A DNA stretch of 64,000 nt, from contig JBJECE010000018.1 of the NCBI GenBank assembly GCA_051870755.1, positions 1 through 64,000 on the forward strand, read 5' to 3'. Within the stretch, counting starts at the first letter, position 1. Each line of letters starts with the position of its first letter. The notes under the pieces were generated by a model. The model worked only from the letters and a program-made list of their open reading frames with translations, was not told the origin of the DNA and ran no database searches. Source of the DNA: W0P28-013 sp051870755. Its GTDB lineage: Bacteria > Bacteroidota > Bacteroidia > Bacteroidales > Paludibacteraceae. The translations under genes and the position numbers were made by a program. Positions 50,690 to 60,116 of the stretch are shown one piece after another.

Positions 50690-52993
50690 TTATTTGTTGA
50701 TAATCAGTATTTTGGTCGTTTCGTGCTGCGTGCCGTCGGGACTGAAACACATGGCGAGATAAACGCCTGTGGCCACGCGTCCGCCGCCGCGTCGGTTACC
50801 ATCCCAAGTGGCGATGCCGCCGTTCGACACGGTTTCGTAAACCACATTGCCGGCAATGTCGGTTATCTTGACGCGGGTGTCGGTAACCAATCCCGTGATG
50901 GTAATCACGCCCGAATAGTCCTCGCGCACAGGATTCGGAAATGCGTGTACGTTGGTAAACGTGTCGTTACCTTCGCTGGCGTCCGATTGGTACGAGCACA
51001 AGCCGTTGCCGGTGCCGAAAAATACTTCACCCGTTTTCTCGTTGATGCCGATACTGATAATGTTGTTCGATAGGAGCGGACTATTATCGCTGGTGAAGTG
51101 TTCGATGGTTTCGAGGCCGTCTTCCGATACGAGAAAGACGCCATTTGATTCCGTGCCTATCCATTTGCGGTTCGAACCATCTACAGCGATGGCGTTTATC
51201 TGAATGCCGTCCAAGAGGTAATCGGCCAAGTTGGTGCCGTCGTTGCGCGGAATTTTGATGCGCGATGTGGTAATAGCGTTGTTTTTGAACACATTATTCG
51301 GATTTGTGATGGTGAAAATGCCGTTGGTGCCGCCTACCCAAATGGTGCCTTTGTGGTCTTGGGCTATGGCATACAGGTAGTCGTTCGTAATGGTGTTGCC
51401 ATCTTGGTCTGTAAACTTCGACACAAACATGGCTTGGTCGTCGGTTTGGTTTTCGATAGTGCCGTTGTCGTCGAACACGCCGATGCCGGCAGGCGCACGC
51501 ATACTCAACACCCATTTTTGGTTTGGATTGACCGATGAGATAAGCAGATGAGGCATACGCTCGATGGAAACGGTGGCGGCATTTTTGATATTTACCATTT
51601 TTTTGCTGCCGTTGAGCAGCACTTTGATGTTGTTTCCCGAAGCCGACAAGTTACCAATCCACAAATTGCCTTGTTGGTCGTATTGCAACGCATCGACCCA
51701 AACATAAGGATACAATTTGTTGGGTACAAACGGTTCTATGCCGCTATTTTCCGGAATATATTGTTTAATGGGTTTACCATCGAGAATCTCGAATAATCCG
51801 TAGCCGAAACTTGCAGCGTACACATGTGAACTATTGTTGGGGTCGATGGCCACATCCGATATGTCGAGCGGTGTTACGTCGAAGGCTTGTTGGAAATCCC
51901 ACGGGAATATGTTTTGCCACTGTTGTTCGTGGAATTGCATCACATATCCGGGACGATATTTGAACACGGCAGCGTAACCGCCCGGCACCACAAACATTTT
52001 GCCGTCGCTATATCTGATGCGCCACGCATAGTTCACGGCCGGACCATTCGGACAAAAAACATTGACGCTATTGTCGGCACGCCCTATTTTGGCAATGCCG
52101 GCCGAGTTGGCGGCTGTCCAAAAGCAATCGTGCGCGGTGTCGTATTGCACCATTACAATGCCGCTGTTGTTGTAGGTGCGTTTGCCGGCGGCATCAACCA
52201 CGCTGAATCGGTTGAGTTCCATCAAGTACAGACTGTTGCCATCGGTGCCGATGTTGGCCATCTGCGAATAGACCTTATTCCAGATGCCGTTGCTTTGTTT
52301 GTACACCACGCTGTCGGTTTGCAGCACATACAGATTGTCGTTGTACACCACGAGATTGGTGTTTGTGCCGGCGCTTGGTGTGGCTATGGCCGACCAATTG
52401 GCGAAGTTTGCCAGATTTTTGCTGTCGGTCGGCGCCGACATGATGGCTGTCGTTGTGGTGGCATAGAAACGACCTGCGTGTTCGCACAACGAGAGAACGG
52501 GCGTATTGGCGCCATCTGTGCCGATGATATAGGTGTCGGCAATTTCTTGCCTGGCAAGGTCGAGCACTACTATGCCGAAGTCGCACGATAGATAGGCATA
52601 CGCGTCGCGACAATAGATATGGTTGATTTTTTTGCTGCCGGCCATATTCTTGCGGTACAAATCGGTGATGTTGTACACGCCATCTTCGGTCAGCAAGTCG
52701 ATGTTGGCATTGGCGTAGGCTACAACAAGCGTTTTCTGTTGGTCGGAGTAGGCGATGTAGGCAATGTTGTTATCGTTCAAACCGGTAATTTTCGATAGCA
52801 GGTCGATACTTTGGTCGTCTTTGTCCACCGAATAGAGGGCGCCGTTGCTGATGGCGTACACCTTGTCGGGTGTTTGCGCTATGATTTGCGTACTGCTATA
52901 CGCCAAATGTGTGCGCCAACTGCCGATGGCCAGTTGGTCGGCAAAAACATTGGCACAAACCAAACAAGCGATGGCTAACGTTTTGAATTTCAT
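50690..52993 (-). CDS. porZ: T9SS component PorZ
   Basis: The protein has 767 residues. The signal peptide ends near NVFA, followed by DQLAIGSWRTHLAYSSTQII, the usual opening of PorZ. It contains two beta-propellers (to about residue 680) with repeated KVYAISNGALYSVDK-like, NLWIGNLSASG and GTIWVGGTNGIFTI strands. The last 85 residues are a T9SS-type sorting-like domain (AFPNPVREDYSGVITITGL, YLAMCFSPDGTQHETTKILI). PorZ is a surface component of the attachment complex and binds anionic LPS for linkage to cargo in Porphyromonas gingivalis. Neighbours rdgB upstream and LPS-modifying genes downstream fit an envelope role. Confidence 0.9.
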   Translation of the reverse strand: MKFKTLAIACLVCANVFADQLAIGSWRTHLAYSSTQIIAQTPDKVYAISNGALYSVDKDDQSIDLLSKITGLNDNNIAYIAYSDQQKTLVVAYANANIDLLTEDGVYNITDLYRKNMAGSKKINHIYCRDAYAYLSCDFGIVVLDLARQEIADTYIIGTDGANTPVLSLCEHAGRFYATTTTAIMSAPTDSKNLANFANWSAIATPSAGTNTNLVVYNDNLYVLQTDSVVYKQSNGIWNKVYSQMANIGTDGNSLYLMELNRFSVVDAAGKRTYNNSGIVMVQYDTAHDCFWTAANSAGIAKIGRADNSVNVFCPNGPAVNYAWRIRYSDGKMFVVPGGYAAVFKYRPGYVMQFHEQQWQNIFPWDFQQAFDVTPLDISDVAIDPNNSSHVYAASFGYGLFEILDGKPIKQYIPENSGIEPFVPNKLYPYVWVDALQYDQQGNLWIGNLSASGNNIKVLLNGSKKMVNIKNAATVSIERMPHLLISSVNPNQKWVLSMRAPAGIGVFDDNGTIENQTDDQAMFVSKFTDQDGNTITNDYLYAIAQDHKGTIWVGGTNGIFTITNPNNVFKNNAITTSRIKIPRNDGTNLADYLLDGIQINAIAVDGSNRKWIGTESNGVFLVSEDGLETIEHFTSDNSPLLSNNIISIGINEKTGEVFFGTGNGLCSYQSDASEGNDTFTNVHAFPNPVREDYSGVITITGLVTDTRVKITDIAGNVVYETVSNGGIATWDGNRRGGGRVATGVYLAMCFSPDGTQHETTKILIINK

Positions 52994-53014
52994 GTCATTA
53001 TTTTTGATTGTGTG

Positions 53015-53599
53015 TTACGAATGTTGCATTAAGAAGTCGGTTAATTGTGCCATGGCGCGTGCGCGATGACTGATGCTGTTTTTGGTTGCGGCAGGCAACT
53101 CGGCAAAGGTTTTGTCGTAGCCGTCGGGCACAAACAACGAATCGTACCCGAAACCGCCGGCACCGCGCTCTTCGGCGATGATGCGCCCCGTAACGATGCC
53201 TTCGAAAAAGTGAGTGTCGCCGTTCAAAATCAGTGCCACCACGGTGCGAAATTGCGCTCGGCGGTCGGTTACGCCCGATAGCGCTACCAACAATTTGGCA
53301 CGATTTTTTGCAAAATCGGCCGGTTCGCCGGCATAACGCGCCGAATAAACGCCCGGCGCACCATTCAACGCGGCCACTTCCAACCCGGTGTCGTCGGCAA
53401 AACAATCGACTCCAAACCGTTCGTTGATATATTGCGCCTTCTGTAAGGCGTTATCTTTCAGTGTATTGCCTGTTTCCGGTATGTCGTCGTGGCAACCGAG
53501 CGCCGCCAGCCCGACCAACTCGATGGTCGCCGGCAGTATCGCCCGGACTTCGTCCACCTTGTGCGCATTGTGTGTCGCAAAAACCAATTTTCTCAACAT
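53015..53599 (-). CDS. rdgB: XTP/dITP diphosphatase (RdgB/HAM1)
   Basis: The protein has 194 residues from MLRKLVFATHNAHKVDEV (a TTG three codons upstream is not used). Family motifs are ATHNAHKVDEVR, DCFADDTGLEV, GVYSARYAG, GGFGYDSLFVPDG and SHRARAM. The enzyme hydrolyses dITP, XTP and related damaged purine nucleotides so they do not enter DNA or RNA. It heads the minus-strand run that continues into porZ (21-base gap). TATCTTTG on the minus strand (53623-53630) is a fitting -7 box. Confidence 0.95.
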   Translation of the reverse strand: MLRKLVFATHNAHKVDEVRAILPATIELVGLAALGCHDDIPETGNTLKDNALQKAQYINERFGVDCFADDTGLEVAALNGAPGVYSARYAGEPADFAKNRAKLLVALSGVTDRRAQFRTVVALILNGDTHFFEGIVTGRIIAEERGAGGFGYDSLFVPDGYDKTFAELPAATKNSISHRARAMAQLTDFLMQHS

Positions 53600-53622
53600 A
53601 GCATTCAAATTAAAAAGCGGGA

Positions 53623-53701
53623 CAAAGATACAAAAAAATAAAGTGTCGTGATAATTTTTCGGGCGAAGAGTTGTAAATTTGTACGCTTTTTGTTACTTTT
53701 G
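53623..53701. promoter_or_regulatory. Divergent promoters of rdgB and rnr
   Basis: For rnr on the plus strand: GTTG (53670-53673), 20 bases, TACTTTTG (53694-53701), 24 bases before the ATG. For rdgB: TATCTTTG on the minus strand at 53623-53630. Confidence 0.6.
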
Positions 53702-53725
53702 CCCTATCAAAAAAACACATGAAAC

Positions 53726-55864
53726 ATGAAAAATAAAGATAAATGGGCGCCCAAACGCGCAAGTATGACATCGGCAGTGGCAAGTATTTTTGCCGAAGTA
53801 CCTACTAAAACTCTGAATTGTAAACAATTGGCACATGCGTTAGGGCTGCGTGCCGAACCGCAACGCCGCGCGTTGAACGAGGCTCTGTCCGAATTGTGCG
53901 ACCAAGGTGCGCTGATTCAGGTGTCGCCCGGCAAGTATCGCATGAATTTGCGCCAAAATCATGTAACGGGAACGCTCGACCGCCAAACGGTGGCCAAAAA
54001 GACCTATCTCATCCCCGACGATGGCGGCGAACTTGTCTTTATTGCCGAACGCAGCATGGGCTGTGCGCTCAATGGCGACCGCGTGCGGGTGTTGCTCTAT
54101 CCGCGGCGCAAGGGACACGAGCCGGAAGGCGAAGTGGTGGAGGTAATCGAACGCGCCAAAACGGAATTTGTGGGTGTGCTCGACGTCAAAGCATCGTTCG
54201 CGTTCCTCAGCGTCGATCGCAAACAACTTGTGCACGACATATTCATTCCGCTCGACAAATTGCATGGCGGCAAAAACGGACAAAAGTGCATTGCGCGCAT
54301 CGTCGAGTGGGACGACAAAGCCAAAAATCCCATCGGCGAAGTGGTCGATGTGCTGGGCTATGTGGGTGACAACAACACCGAGATGCATGCCATTTTGGCC
54401 GAGTTCGGTCTGCCGTACAAATATCCGGCCGAAGTTGAGGCTGCTGCCGACAAAATCGACGCAGGAATCACGCCGGCCGAAATAAAGAAACGCATTGATA
54501 TGCGCACCGTTTGCACCTTTACCATCGACCCGCGCGACGCCAAAGACTTCGACGATGCTCTGTCGATTCGATTGCTCGACGACGGGTTGTGGGAGATTGG
54601 CGTACACATTGCCGACGTAACGCACTATGTAACCGAAGGCAGCATCATCGACAAAGAGGCTTACCGCCGCGCTACGTCGGTCTATTTGGTCGATCGCACG
54701 GTGCCTATGCTGCCCGAACATTTGTGCAACGGCATTTGCTCGCTGCGCCCGAACGAAGAGAAATTGGCCTATTCCGTCATCTTCCGCATGGACGATTTTG
54801 CCGATGTGAAAGACTACACCATCGCACGCACAGTCATCAAATCCGACCGCCGCTTTACCTACGAAGAGGCGCAAGAACGCATCGAAACCGGACAAGGCGA
54901 TTTTGCTGAAGAGTTGCTGAAACTCAATGAGTTGGCCAAAATTCTGCGCACGCAACGTTTTGCCAAAGGCGCCATCGCTTTTGAACGTGTCGAAACGCGT
55001 TTCGACATCGACGAAAACGGCAAACCGCTCAGTGTCTATTTCAAAGAGGCGAAAGATGCCAACAAGTTGGTCGAGGAGTTTATGCTGCTGGCCAACAAAA
55101 CGGTGGCTACGCACATCGGCAAGCCCAAAAAACGCGGCGAGGAGCCCAAAACGTTTGTCTATCGCGTACACGACGTGCCGAATCCCGACAAATTGGCCAA
55201 CTTGGCCGAATTTATCAAACGCTTTGGCTACAAAGTGAAAACGACGGGACGCAACACCGAAGTGTCGGCTTCCATCAATCATCTGTTGGACGAAGTGGAA
55301 GGCAAAAAAGAACAAAACCTGATAGAAACGCTCGCTATCCGCTCGATGGCAAAAGCCATTTACAGCACCGACAACTGCGGCCACTACGGTTTGGCGTTCA
55401 ACTACTATACGCACTTCACGTCGCCTATTCGCCGTTATCCCGACATGATGGTGCACCGCCTGCTCACGCGCTATCTCGACGGCGGCAAAAGCGTCGATGC
55501 CGTAACGTGGGAAACCTATTGCAAGCACAGCAGCGATATGGAACAGTTGGCGGCCAACGCCGAACGCGCCTCCATCAAATACAAACAGGTGGAATTTATG
55601 ACCGAACGCATCGGGCAGGTGTACGATGGTGTCATATCGGGCGTTACCGATTGGGGCATCTATGTGGAACTGAATGAAAATAAGTGCGAAGGCATGATTT
55701 CGGTGCGCGACTTGGGCAACGATTATTACATGTTCGACGAAAAAAACTATTGCATCGTCGGGCGCCATTCCGGCAAAAAATTTCAACTCGGCGATGCCGT
55801 AACCGTAAAAATTGCGCATACCGATTTGCTGAAAAAACAATTGGATTTACAACTTATAAACTAA
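53726..55864 (+). CDS. rnr: Ribonuclease R
   Basis: The protein has 712 residues. An N-terminal winged-helix-like region (about 1-70) and cold-shock OB domains (KTYLIPDDGGELVFIAERSM) precede the RNB catalytic domain. It shows TIDPRDAKDFDDALSIRLL (metal-binding Asp residues, about residue 270), EEFMLLANKTVA and HFTSPIRRYPDMMVHRLL. A C-terminal S1 domain (YDGVISGVTDWGIYVELNEN, about 630-710) ends it. It is a processive 3'-to-5' exonuclease for structured RNA and rRNA quality control. The SIMPL gene follows after 6 bases. Confidence 0.95.
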   Translation: MKNKDKWAPKRASMTSAVASIFAEVPTKTLNCKQLAHALGLRAEPQRRALNEALSELCDQGALIQVSPGKYRMNLRQNHVTGTLDRQTVAKKTYLIPDDGGELVFIAERSMGCALNGDRVRVLLYPRRKGHEPEGEVVEVIERAKTEFVGVLDVKASFAFLSVDRKQLVHDIFIPLDKLHGGKNGQKCIARIVEWDDKAKNPIGEVVDVLGYVGDNNTEMHAILAEFGLPYKYPAEVEAAADKIDAGITPAEIKKRIDMRTVCTFTIDPRDAKDFDDALSIRLLDDGLWEIGVHIADVTHYVTEGSIIDKEAYRRATSVYLVDRTVPMLPEHLCNGICSLRPNEEKLAYSVIFRMDDFADVKDYTIARTVIKSDRRFTYEEAQERIETGQGDFAEELLKLNELAKILRTQRFAKGAIAFERVETRFDIDENGKPLSVYFKEAKDANKLVEEFMLLANKTVATHIGKPKKRGEEPKTFVYRVHDVPNPDKLANLAEFIKRFGYKVKTTGRNTEVSASINHLLDEVEGKKEQNLIETLAIRSMAKAIYSTDNCGHYGLAFNYYTHFTSPIRRYPDMMVHRLLTRYLDGGKSVDAVTWETYCKHSSDMEQLAANAERASIKYKQVEFMTERIGQVYDGVISGVTDWGIYVELNENKCEGMISVRDLGNDYYMFDEKNYCIVGRHSGKKFQLGDAVTVKIAHTDLLKKQLDLQLIN

Positions 55865-55870
55865 AAAACT

Positions 55871-56575
55871 ATGGACAAAAATCGAATCATCGCAGCCTCT
55901 ATTTTGGCTGCCGGCATCGTGGTGTGTGGCGTGTTGCTGACGTGCGCACTCTACAATTTTACCTATCGCGACCGTTGTGTTACTGTCAAGGGACTATCCG
56001 TCAAAGAGTTTCCGGCCGACAAAGTGGTTTGTCCGCTGGTGTTCAAAGAGATTGGCGACAACTTGCAGGAACTGTACACCAACATCAACACCAAAAACAA
56101 AATCATCACCGATTTTGTGGAATCCTACGGCATTTCGGCCGACGACATCAGCATCGCTGCACCCGAAATCGTCGATTTGCAGGCCGACCGTTACCTCTCC
56201 GAGCGCCCGCCGTATCGCTACAATGTAACATCGGTGATTACCATCTCAAGCGCCGAAGTCGATAAGGTGAAACACCTGATGGCACAGCAGAGCGAATTGC
56301 TCAAAAAAGGCGTGGCGTTGGTAGCCGGCGACTATCGTTACAATGTTACCTACGACTTCACCGGACTGAACGACGTGAAACCGGCCATGATAGAAGAGGC
56401 CACCAAAAATGCACGCGCCGCCGCCGAAAAATTTGCCGCCGACAGCGATAGCAAACTCGGTCAGATAAGGCGCGCTTCGCAAGGACAATGCTCCATTACC
56501 GACCGCGACGCCAATACGCCCGACATCAAGACAGTGCGCGTGGTTACAACCGTAGAATACTATTTGCACGACTAA
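55871..56575 (+). CDS. SIMPL (DUF541) domain protein
   Basis: The protein has 234 residues with one N-terminal membrane anchor or uncleaved signal (AASILAAGIVVCGVLLTCAL). The rest is a SIMPL/BP26-type domain: RCVTVKGLSVKEFPADKVVC, DFVESYGISADDISIAAPEI, YNVTSVITISSAEVDKVKHL and KAKN-like helix EEATKNARAAAEKFAADSDS, then GQIRRASQGQCSI. Relatives form periplasmic channel-like oligomers; the function is unclear. It lies between rnr and a cysteine-motif protein and is probably cotranscribed with both. Confidence 0.85.
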   Translation: MDKNRIIAASILAAGIVVCGVLLTCALYNFTYRDRCVTVKGLSVKEFPADKVVCPLVFKEIGDNLQELYTNINTKNKIITDFVESYGISADDISIAAPEIVDLQADRYLSERPPYRYNVTSVITISSAEVDKVKHLMAQQSELLKKGVALVAGDYRYNVTYDFTGLNDVKPAMIEEATKNARAAAEKFAADSDSKLGQIRRASQGQCSITDRDANTPDIKTVRVVTTVEYYLHD

Positions 56576-57039
56576 TGATGAATATTGATGTAGAAAAACG
56601 GGCAGCGCAAGCCGAAAATTATTTCCGCGCGGGCTACAACTGCGCGCAGTCGGTCTATATGGCCTATGCCGATTTGTTCGATATGGATGTCGATTTGGCG
56701 GCCAAAATCAGTGCACCGCTTGGTGGCGGCATGGGACGCTTGCGCGAAGTGTGCGGCGCATGCAGCGGCATGTTTCTGCTGGCAGGGCTGGCCATTCCGG
56801 CCAACAATCCCGCCGACAAAGAGGCCAAAGCCGAAAATTATCGCATAGTACAAGCGCTGGCGGCCGATTTCAAAGCCCAAAACGGCTCCATTATCTGCCG
56901 CGAACTGCTCGGACTCGACCACCGACACGACGCACCCACGCCCGAAACGCGCACCGACGCTTACTATAAAAAACGCCCTTGCGCCGAATTGGTACATTGC
57001 GCCGCCGAAATTGTCGGAAAAAAACTCGCCGACTTGTAA
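56575..57039 (+). CDS. C_GCAxxG_C_C family putative redox protein
   Basis: The protein has 154 residues. The start overlaps the previous stop (TAATG) and a second ATG follows directly; the upstream frame belongs to the SIMPL gene. Conserved blocks are FRAGYNCAQSVYMAYADLF, GGGMGRLREVCGACSGMFLL and SIICRELLG, with further cysteines in RPCAELVHCAAEI. The family is named for its cysteine pattern and is thought to bind a metal or cluster and act in redox chemistry. No membrane segment is present. No substrate can be named. Confidence 0.88.
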   Translation: MMNIDVEKRAAQAENYFRAGYNCAQSVYMAYADLFDMDVDLAAKISAPLGGGMGRLREVCGACSGMFLLAGLAIPANNPADKEAKAENYRIVQALAADFKAQNGSIICRELLGLDHRHDAPTPETRTDAYYKKRPCAELVHCAAEIVGKKLADL

Positions 57040-57083
57040 AAAGTTCCAAAAAAAATTGTTACATTTGCAAACTGTAACAACTT

Positions 57084-57536
57084 ATGCGGATTTTAATACA
57101 AAGGGTAACGCGCGCATCGGTTACCATTGCCGGTGAAGTAACGGCACGGATAACCGACGGATTGTTGGTGCTTGTTGGTATCGAAGATGCTGACAATCAG
57201 CAGGATGTGGAGTGGCTGACGAATAAAATCGTCCATCTGCGCATCTTCAATGACGAGCACGGCGTGATGAATCGCTCGTTGCTCGACACCGGCGGCGACC
57301 TGCTGATAGTGAGTCAGTTTACGCTGCAAGCATCGACGGCAAAAGGCAATCGCCCGTCGTACATCAAGGCCTCGAAACCCGATGTGGCCGTGCCTTTGTA
57401 CGAAAGTTTTTGCCGAACGGCGGCGCAAAAATTGGGCAAATCCGTCATGACAGGCACCTTTGGCGCCGATATGCAGGTGGATTTGCTGAACGATGGTCCC
57501 GTTACCATTTGGATAGATTCGAAACACAAAGAATGA
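57084..57536 (+). CDS. dtd: D-aminoacyl-tRNA deacylase
   Basis: The protein has 150 residues, the usual length. Typical motifs are MRILIQRVTRASVTIAGEVT, LVLVGIEDADN, LLIVSQFTLQAS (the SQFTL catalytic-pocket motif) and the GP-containing NDGPVTIWIDSK. It removes D-amino acids (and glycine from tRNA-Ala) from wrongly charged tRNAs. A -7 box TACATTTG lies at 57060-57067. deoC follows after 36 bases. Confidence 0.96.
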   Translation: MRILIQRVTRASVTIAGEVTARITDGLLVLVGIEDADNQQDVEWLTNKIVHLRIFNDEHGVMNRSLLDTGGDLLIVSQFTLQASTAKGNRPSYIKASKPDVAVPLYESFCRTAAQKLGKSVMTGTFGADMQVDLLNDGPVTIWIDSKHKE

Positions 57537-57572
57537 ATAAACATTATCAAAAATCATCTTAAATTATTTATC

Positions 57573-58457
57573 ATGGAAAAAATGAAAGAATTGTACGCAC
57601 AGTACAACTGCAACCTGAGCGATGCCGAAGTGAAGGCCGCTGTCGAAAAAATTGTAGCCGAAAACTACGATGCCAACAACAATGTGGAAGTGTGGAAAAA
57701 ATGTCTGAACTCCATCGATTTGACCTCGCTGAACGGTACCGATACCGAAGATAAAATCGGTCGGATGATGCAGAAAGTCAATGATTTCCCGCAAAATTTC
57801 CCCGGCTTGCCCAATGTGGCTGCTGTGTGCGTCTATCCGGCATTGGTGCCGGTGTCGCGCGCTGTGCTCGACAAGGACAACGGCGTGAACATTGCGGCGG
57901 TGGCTGCTTGTTTCCCGGCTTCGCAGTCGTTCATCGAGGTGAAAGTGGCCGAAACGGCTATGACCGTCAGAGCCGGTGCCGACGAGATTGATGTGGTCAT
58001 TTCCATCGGTAAATTCTTCAGCGGATTGCACAGCGAAGTGTACGACGAACTGCGCGAACTGAAAGCCGCCTGCGGCAAAGCACATCTGAAAGTGATTCTC
58101 GAAAGTGGCGCACTGCGCTCGGCTGTCGAGGTGAAACAGGCTTCGTTGCTGGCCATCGCTGCCGGTGCCGATTTCATCAAAACATCGACCGGCAAAACCG
58201 AACCGGCTGCCACACTCGAAGCAGCGTATGTCATGTGCGGCGCCATCAAAGAGTATTACGAGAAGACCGGCATTAAAATCGGCTTCAAACCGGCCGGCGG
58301 CGTATCGACCACCGAAGAGGCTGTAAAATTCTACAGCGTGGTGAAAGCCGTGCTCGGCGACGAATGGTTGAACAACAAACTGTTCCGTTTCGGAGCAAGC
58401 CGTTTGGCCAACAATCTGCTCAGCAGCATCGAAGGCAAAGAGGTGAAATATTTCTAA
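57573..58457 (+). CDS. deoC: Deoxyribose-phosphate aldolase
   Basis: The protein has 294 residues, somewhat longer than the 250-260 of E. coli because of an N-terminal extension. The class I aldolase core has VCVYPALV, GADEIDVVISIGKF, the Schiff-base lysine in FIKTSTGKTEPAATLE, and GFKPAGGVSTTEEA. It splits 2-deoxyribose-5-phosphate to glyceraldehyde-3-phosphate and acetaldehyde in deoxynucleoside salvage. No other deo gene is near. A short stem GAACTC/GAGTTC lies after the stop (about 58488-58510) but without a good T run. Confidence 0.95.
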   Translation: MEKMKELYAQYNCNLSDAEVKAAVEKIVAENYDANNNVEVWKKCLNSIDLTSLNGTDTEDKIGRMMQKVNDFPQNFPGLPNVAAVCVYPALVPVSRAVLDKDNGVNIAAVAACFPASQSFIEVKVAETAMTVRAGADEIDVVISIGKFFSGLHSEVYDELRELKAACGKAHLKVILESGALRSAVEVKQASLLAIAAGADFIKTSTGKTEPAATLEAAYVMCGAIKEYYEKTGIKIGFKPAGGVSTTEEAVKFYSVVKAVLGDEWLNNKLFRFGASRLANNLLSSIEGKEVKYF

Positions 58458-58549
58458 ATCCGCTTTGGAAATATTTAGTAGGCAGGAACTCTTCGGTTAC
58501 GGGGAGTTCTTTGCTTGTTGCTGACACTCTAAAATAATTGGTTCTACCA

Positions 58550-58581
58550 TTTGCATTTTGCCGTTTTTTGTTGTATTTTTG
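58550..58581 (+). promoter_or_regulatory. Promoter of the vanZ-like/dprA/recO run
   Basis: TTTG (58550-58553), 20 bases, TATTTTTG (58574-58581), 24 bases before the VanZ-family ATG. Confidence 0.65.
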
Positions 58582-58605
58582 CAACATCGTGCATACTTGG
58601 GTTGA

Positions 58606-59004
58606 ATGTCCCAAAAACGTTTGTTGAAAATGTATCGTTTGCTGACTTGTTATTGGAAAACGTTTTGTTTTAGTTGCATCATTGCGGTGGTGTCGTTGGT
58701 GCCGTTTTCGGCCGATACGCTGCCGCACATGCCGCATGGCGACAAATGGGCGCACCTTGTTTTGTATTTTGTTTTGTCGTTCATCTTGTTTGTCGATTTG
58801 TACCGACAAGCACCCCAAGACCGAGGCAAATGGATGTGGGTTGTGCTGCTGTATGCGTTGTTTTTGGGTGGATTGATGGAAATTTTGCAGGGCGTATGCA
58901 CGGTGTCGCGCTCCGCTTCGTGGCTCGATTTGCTGGCCGATGTGGTGGGTAGCGGCTCGTTCTGCCTTGCTGCGTATTTGTTTTTCTATTGGCGCCGACG
59001 ATGA
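58606..59004 (+). CDS. VanZ-family membrane protein
   Basis: The protein has 132 residues with four hydrophobic helices. The VanZ-type signature DTLPHMPHGDKWAHLVLYF lies at about residues 37-55, with GGLMEILQGVCTVSRSASWLD near 95-115 (the conserved E-x-x-Q and D-x-x-A-N-like part). In enterococci VanZ gives low-level teicoplanin resistance, but the wider family is of unknown function. The TGA overlaps the dprA ATG by four bases. Confidence 0.88.
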   Translation: MSQKRLLKMYRLLTCYWKTFCFSCIIAVVSLVPFSADTLPHMPHGDKWAHLVLYFVLSFILFVDLYRQAPQDRGKWMWVVLLYALFLGGLMEILQGVCTVSRSASWLDLLADVVGSGSFCLAAYLFFYWRRR

Positions 59005-60113
59005 ATCCCGACACACTACGTTATCAGATAGGTTTGACGCTGCTCAGCGGCATCGGACCGGTCAATGCCCGCAATTTGGTGGCCTATTTGGGGAGTCCCG
59101 AAGCGGTCTTTCGCGAACGTCCCGAAACGTTGCGCAAAATTCAGGGCATTGGCGACTGCTTGGCCGACAACATCACGCACCAACAGGTGTTGGCTCGCGC
59201 TGACGAGGAGGTGGAGTTTGTGGCCAAATACGGTATCGATACGCATTTTTTCACCGATGCCATCTATCCGTATCGACTCAAAGAGTGTGCCGATGCGCCG
59301 GTGTTGCTCTATTCCAAAGGCACTACCGACTTCAATTCGGGGCGTTTTTTGGCTGTGGTCGGCACGCGCAAACTGACACCTTACGGCAAGGAGGTTTGCC
59401 AACGCATAGTGAGCGATTTGGCGCAGATGCAGCCCGATTTGACCATTGTCAGCGGCTTGGCTTATGGTGTCGATGTGGCGGCGCATAAGGCGGCTATTGA
59501 GAGCGGCGTGCGCACGTTCGGCGTAGTGGCGCATGGGCTGGATCGCATCTATCCGTCGGCCAATAGAACGGTGGCGCAGAAAATGATAGAGCAGGGTGGT
59601 GCCGTGCTGACTGAATATATGAGTAAAACAGAGCCGCTGGCGCCCAATTTTGTGGCGCGTAACCGCATTGTGGCCGGTTTGTGCGATGCGGTGCTGGTGG
59701 TCGAGTCGGCATTGAAGGGCGGTTCGCTGATAACGGCCGAGTTGGCCAACGACTACGACCGCGACGTGTTTGCCGTGCCCGGACGCATTACCGATGTACA
59801 GTCGCAGGGATGCAACCAATTGATTTACAAGAATCAGGCGGTGTTGGTGCAGTCGGCCGACGATTTGGCTAAATTTATGTGTTGGGATACGCAAGCGTTG
59901 CCGCGCGAACGTCAGCAGGAGTTGTTTGCCGCGCTGACTGCCGACGAGCAGGCCATTGTCGAGGTGTTGCGTACCGACGATGCGGTTTACATCAACCATT
60001 TGGCGCAGCGTAGCGGCATACCGTTGCAAAAGTTGTTGGGCTTGTTGGTGCAGATGGAGTTCAAAGGATTGGTGCAGGCGTTGCCGGGCAGCCACTACAA
60101 ACTGGTACGATAG
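59001..60113 (+). CDS. dprA: DNA-processing protein DprA
   Basis: The protein has 370 residues from MNPDTLRYQIGLTL (four codons upstream lies a TTG that is not used). N-terminal helix-hairpin-helix region (GIGPVNARNLVAYLGSPEAV) followed by the Rossmann-like DprA core: FLAVVGTRKLTPYG, IVSGLAYGVDVAAHKAAI, VVAHGLDRIYPSANR, SALKGGSLITAELANDYDRD and FAVPGRITDVQSQGCNQLI. A C-terminal winged-helix (about 315-370) is present. It protects incoming single-stranded DNA and loads RecA during natural transformation. recO follows after 3 bases, another recombination-mediator gene. Confidence 0.95.
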   Translation: MNPDTLRYQIGLTLLSGIGPVNARNLVAYLGSPEAVFRERPETLRKIQGIGDCLADNITHQQVLARADEEVEFVAKYGIDTHFFTDAIYPYRLKECADAPVLLYSKGTTDFNSGRFLAVVGTRKLTPYGKEVCQRIVSDLAQMQPDLTIVSGLAYGVDVAAHKAAIESGVRTFGVVAHGLDRIYPSANRTVAQKMIEQGGAVLTEYMSKTEPLAPNFVARNRIVAGLCDAVLVVESALKGGSLITAELANDYDRDVFAVPGRITDVQSQGCNQLIYKNQAVLVQSADDLAKFMCWDTQALPRERQQELFAALTADEQAIVEVLRTDDAVYINHLAQRSGIPLQKLLGLLVQMEFKGLVQALPGSHYKLVR

Positions 60114-60116
60114 CCC

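Noticed and set aside
58480..58515. Terminator after deoC
   Set aside because: The stem GAACTC/GAGTTC has a long loop and only a broken T run, so it is mentioned in the deoC entry but not called.
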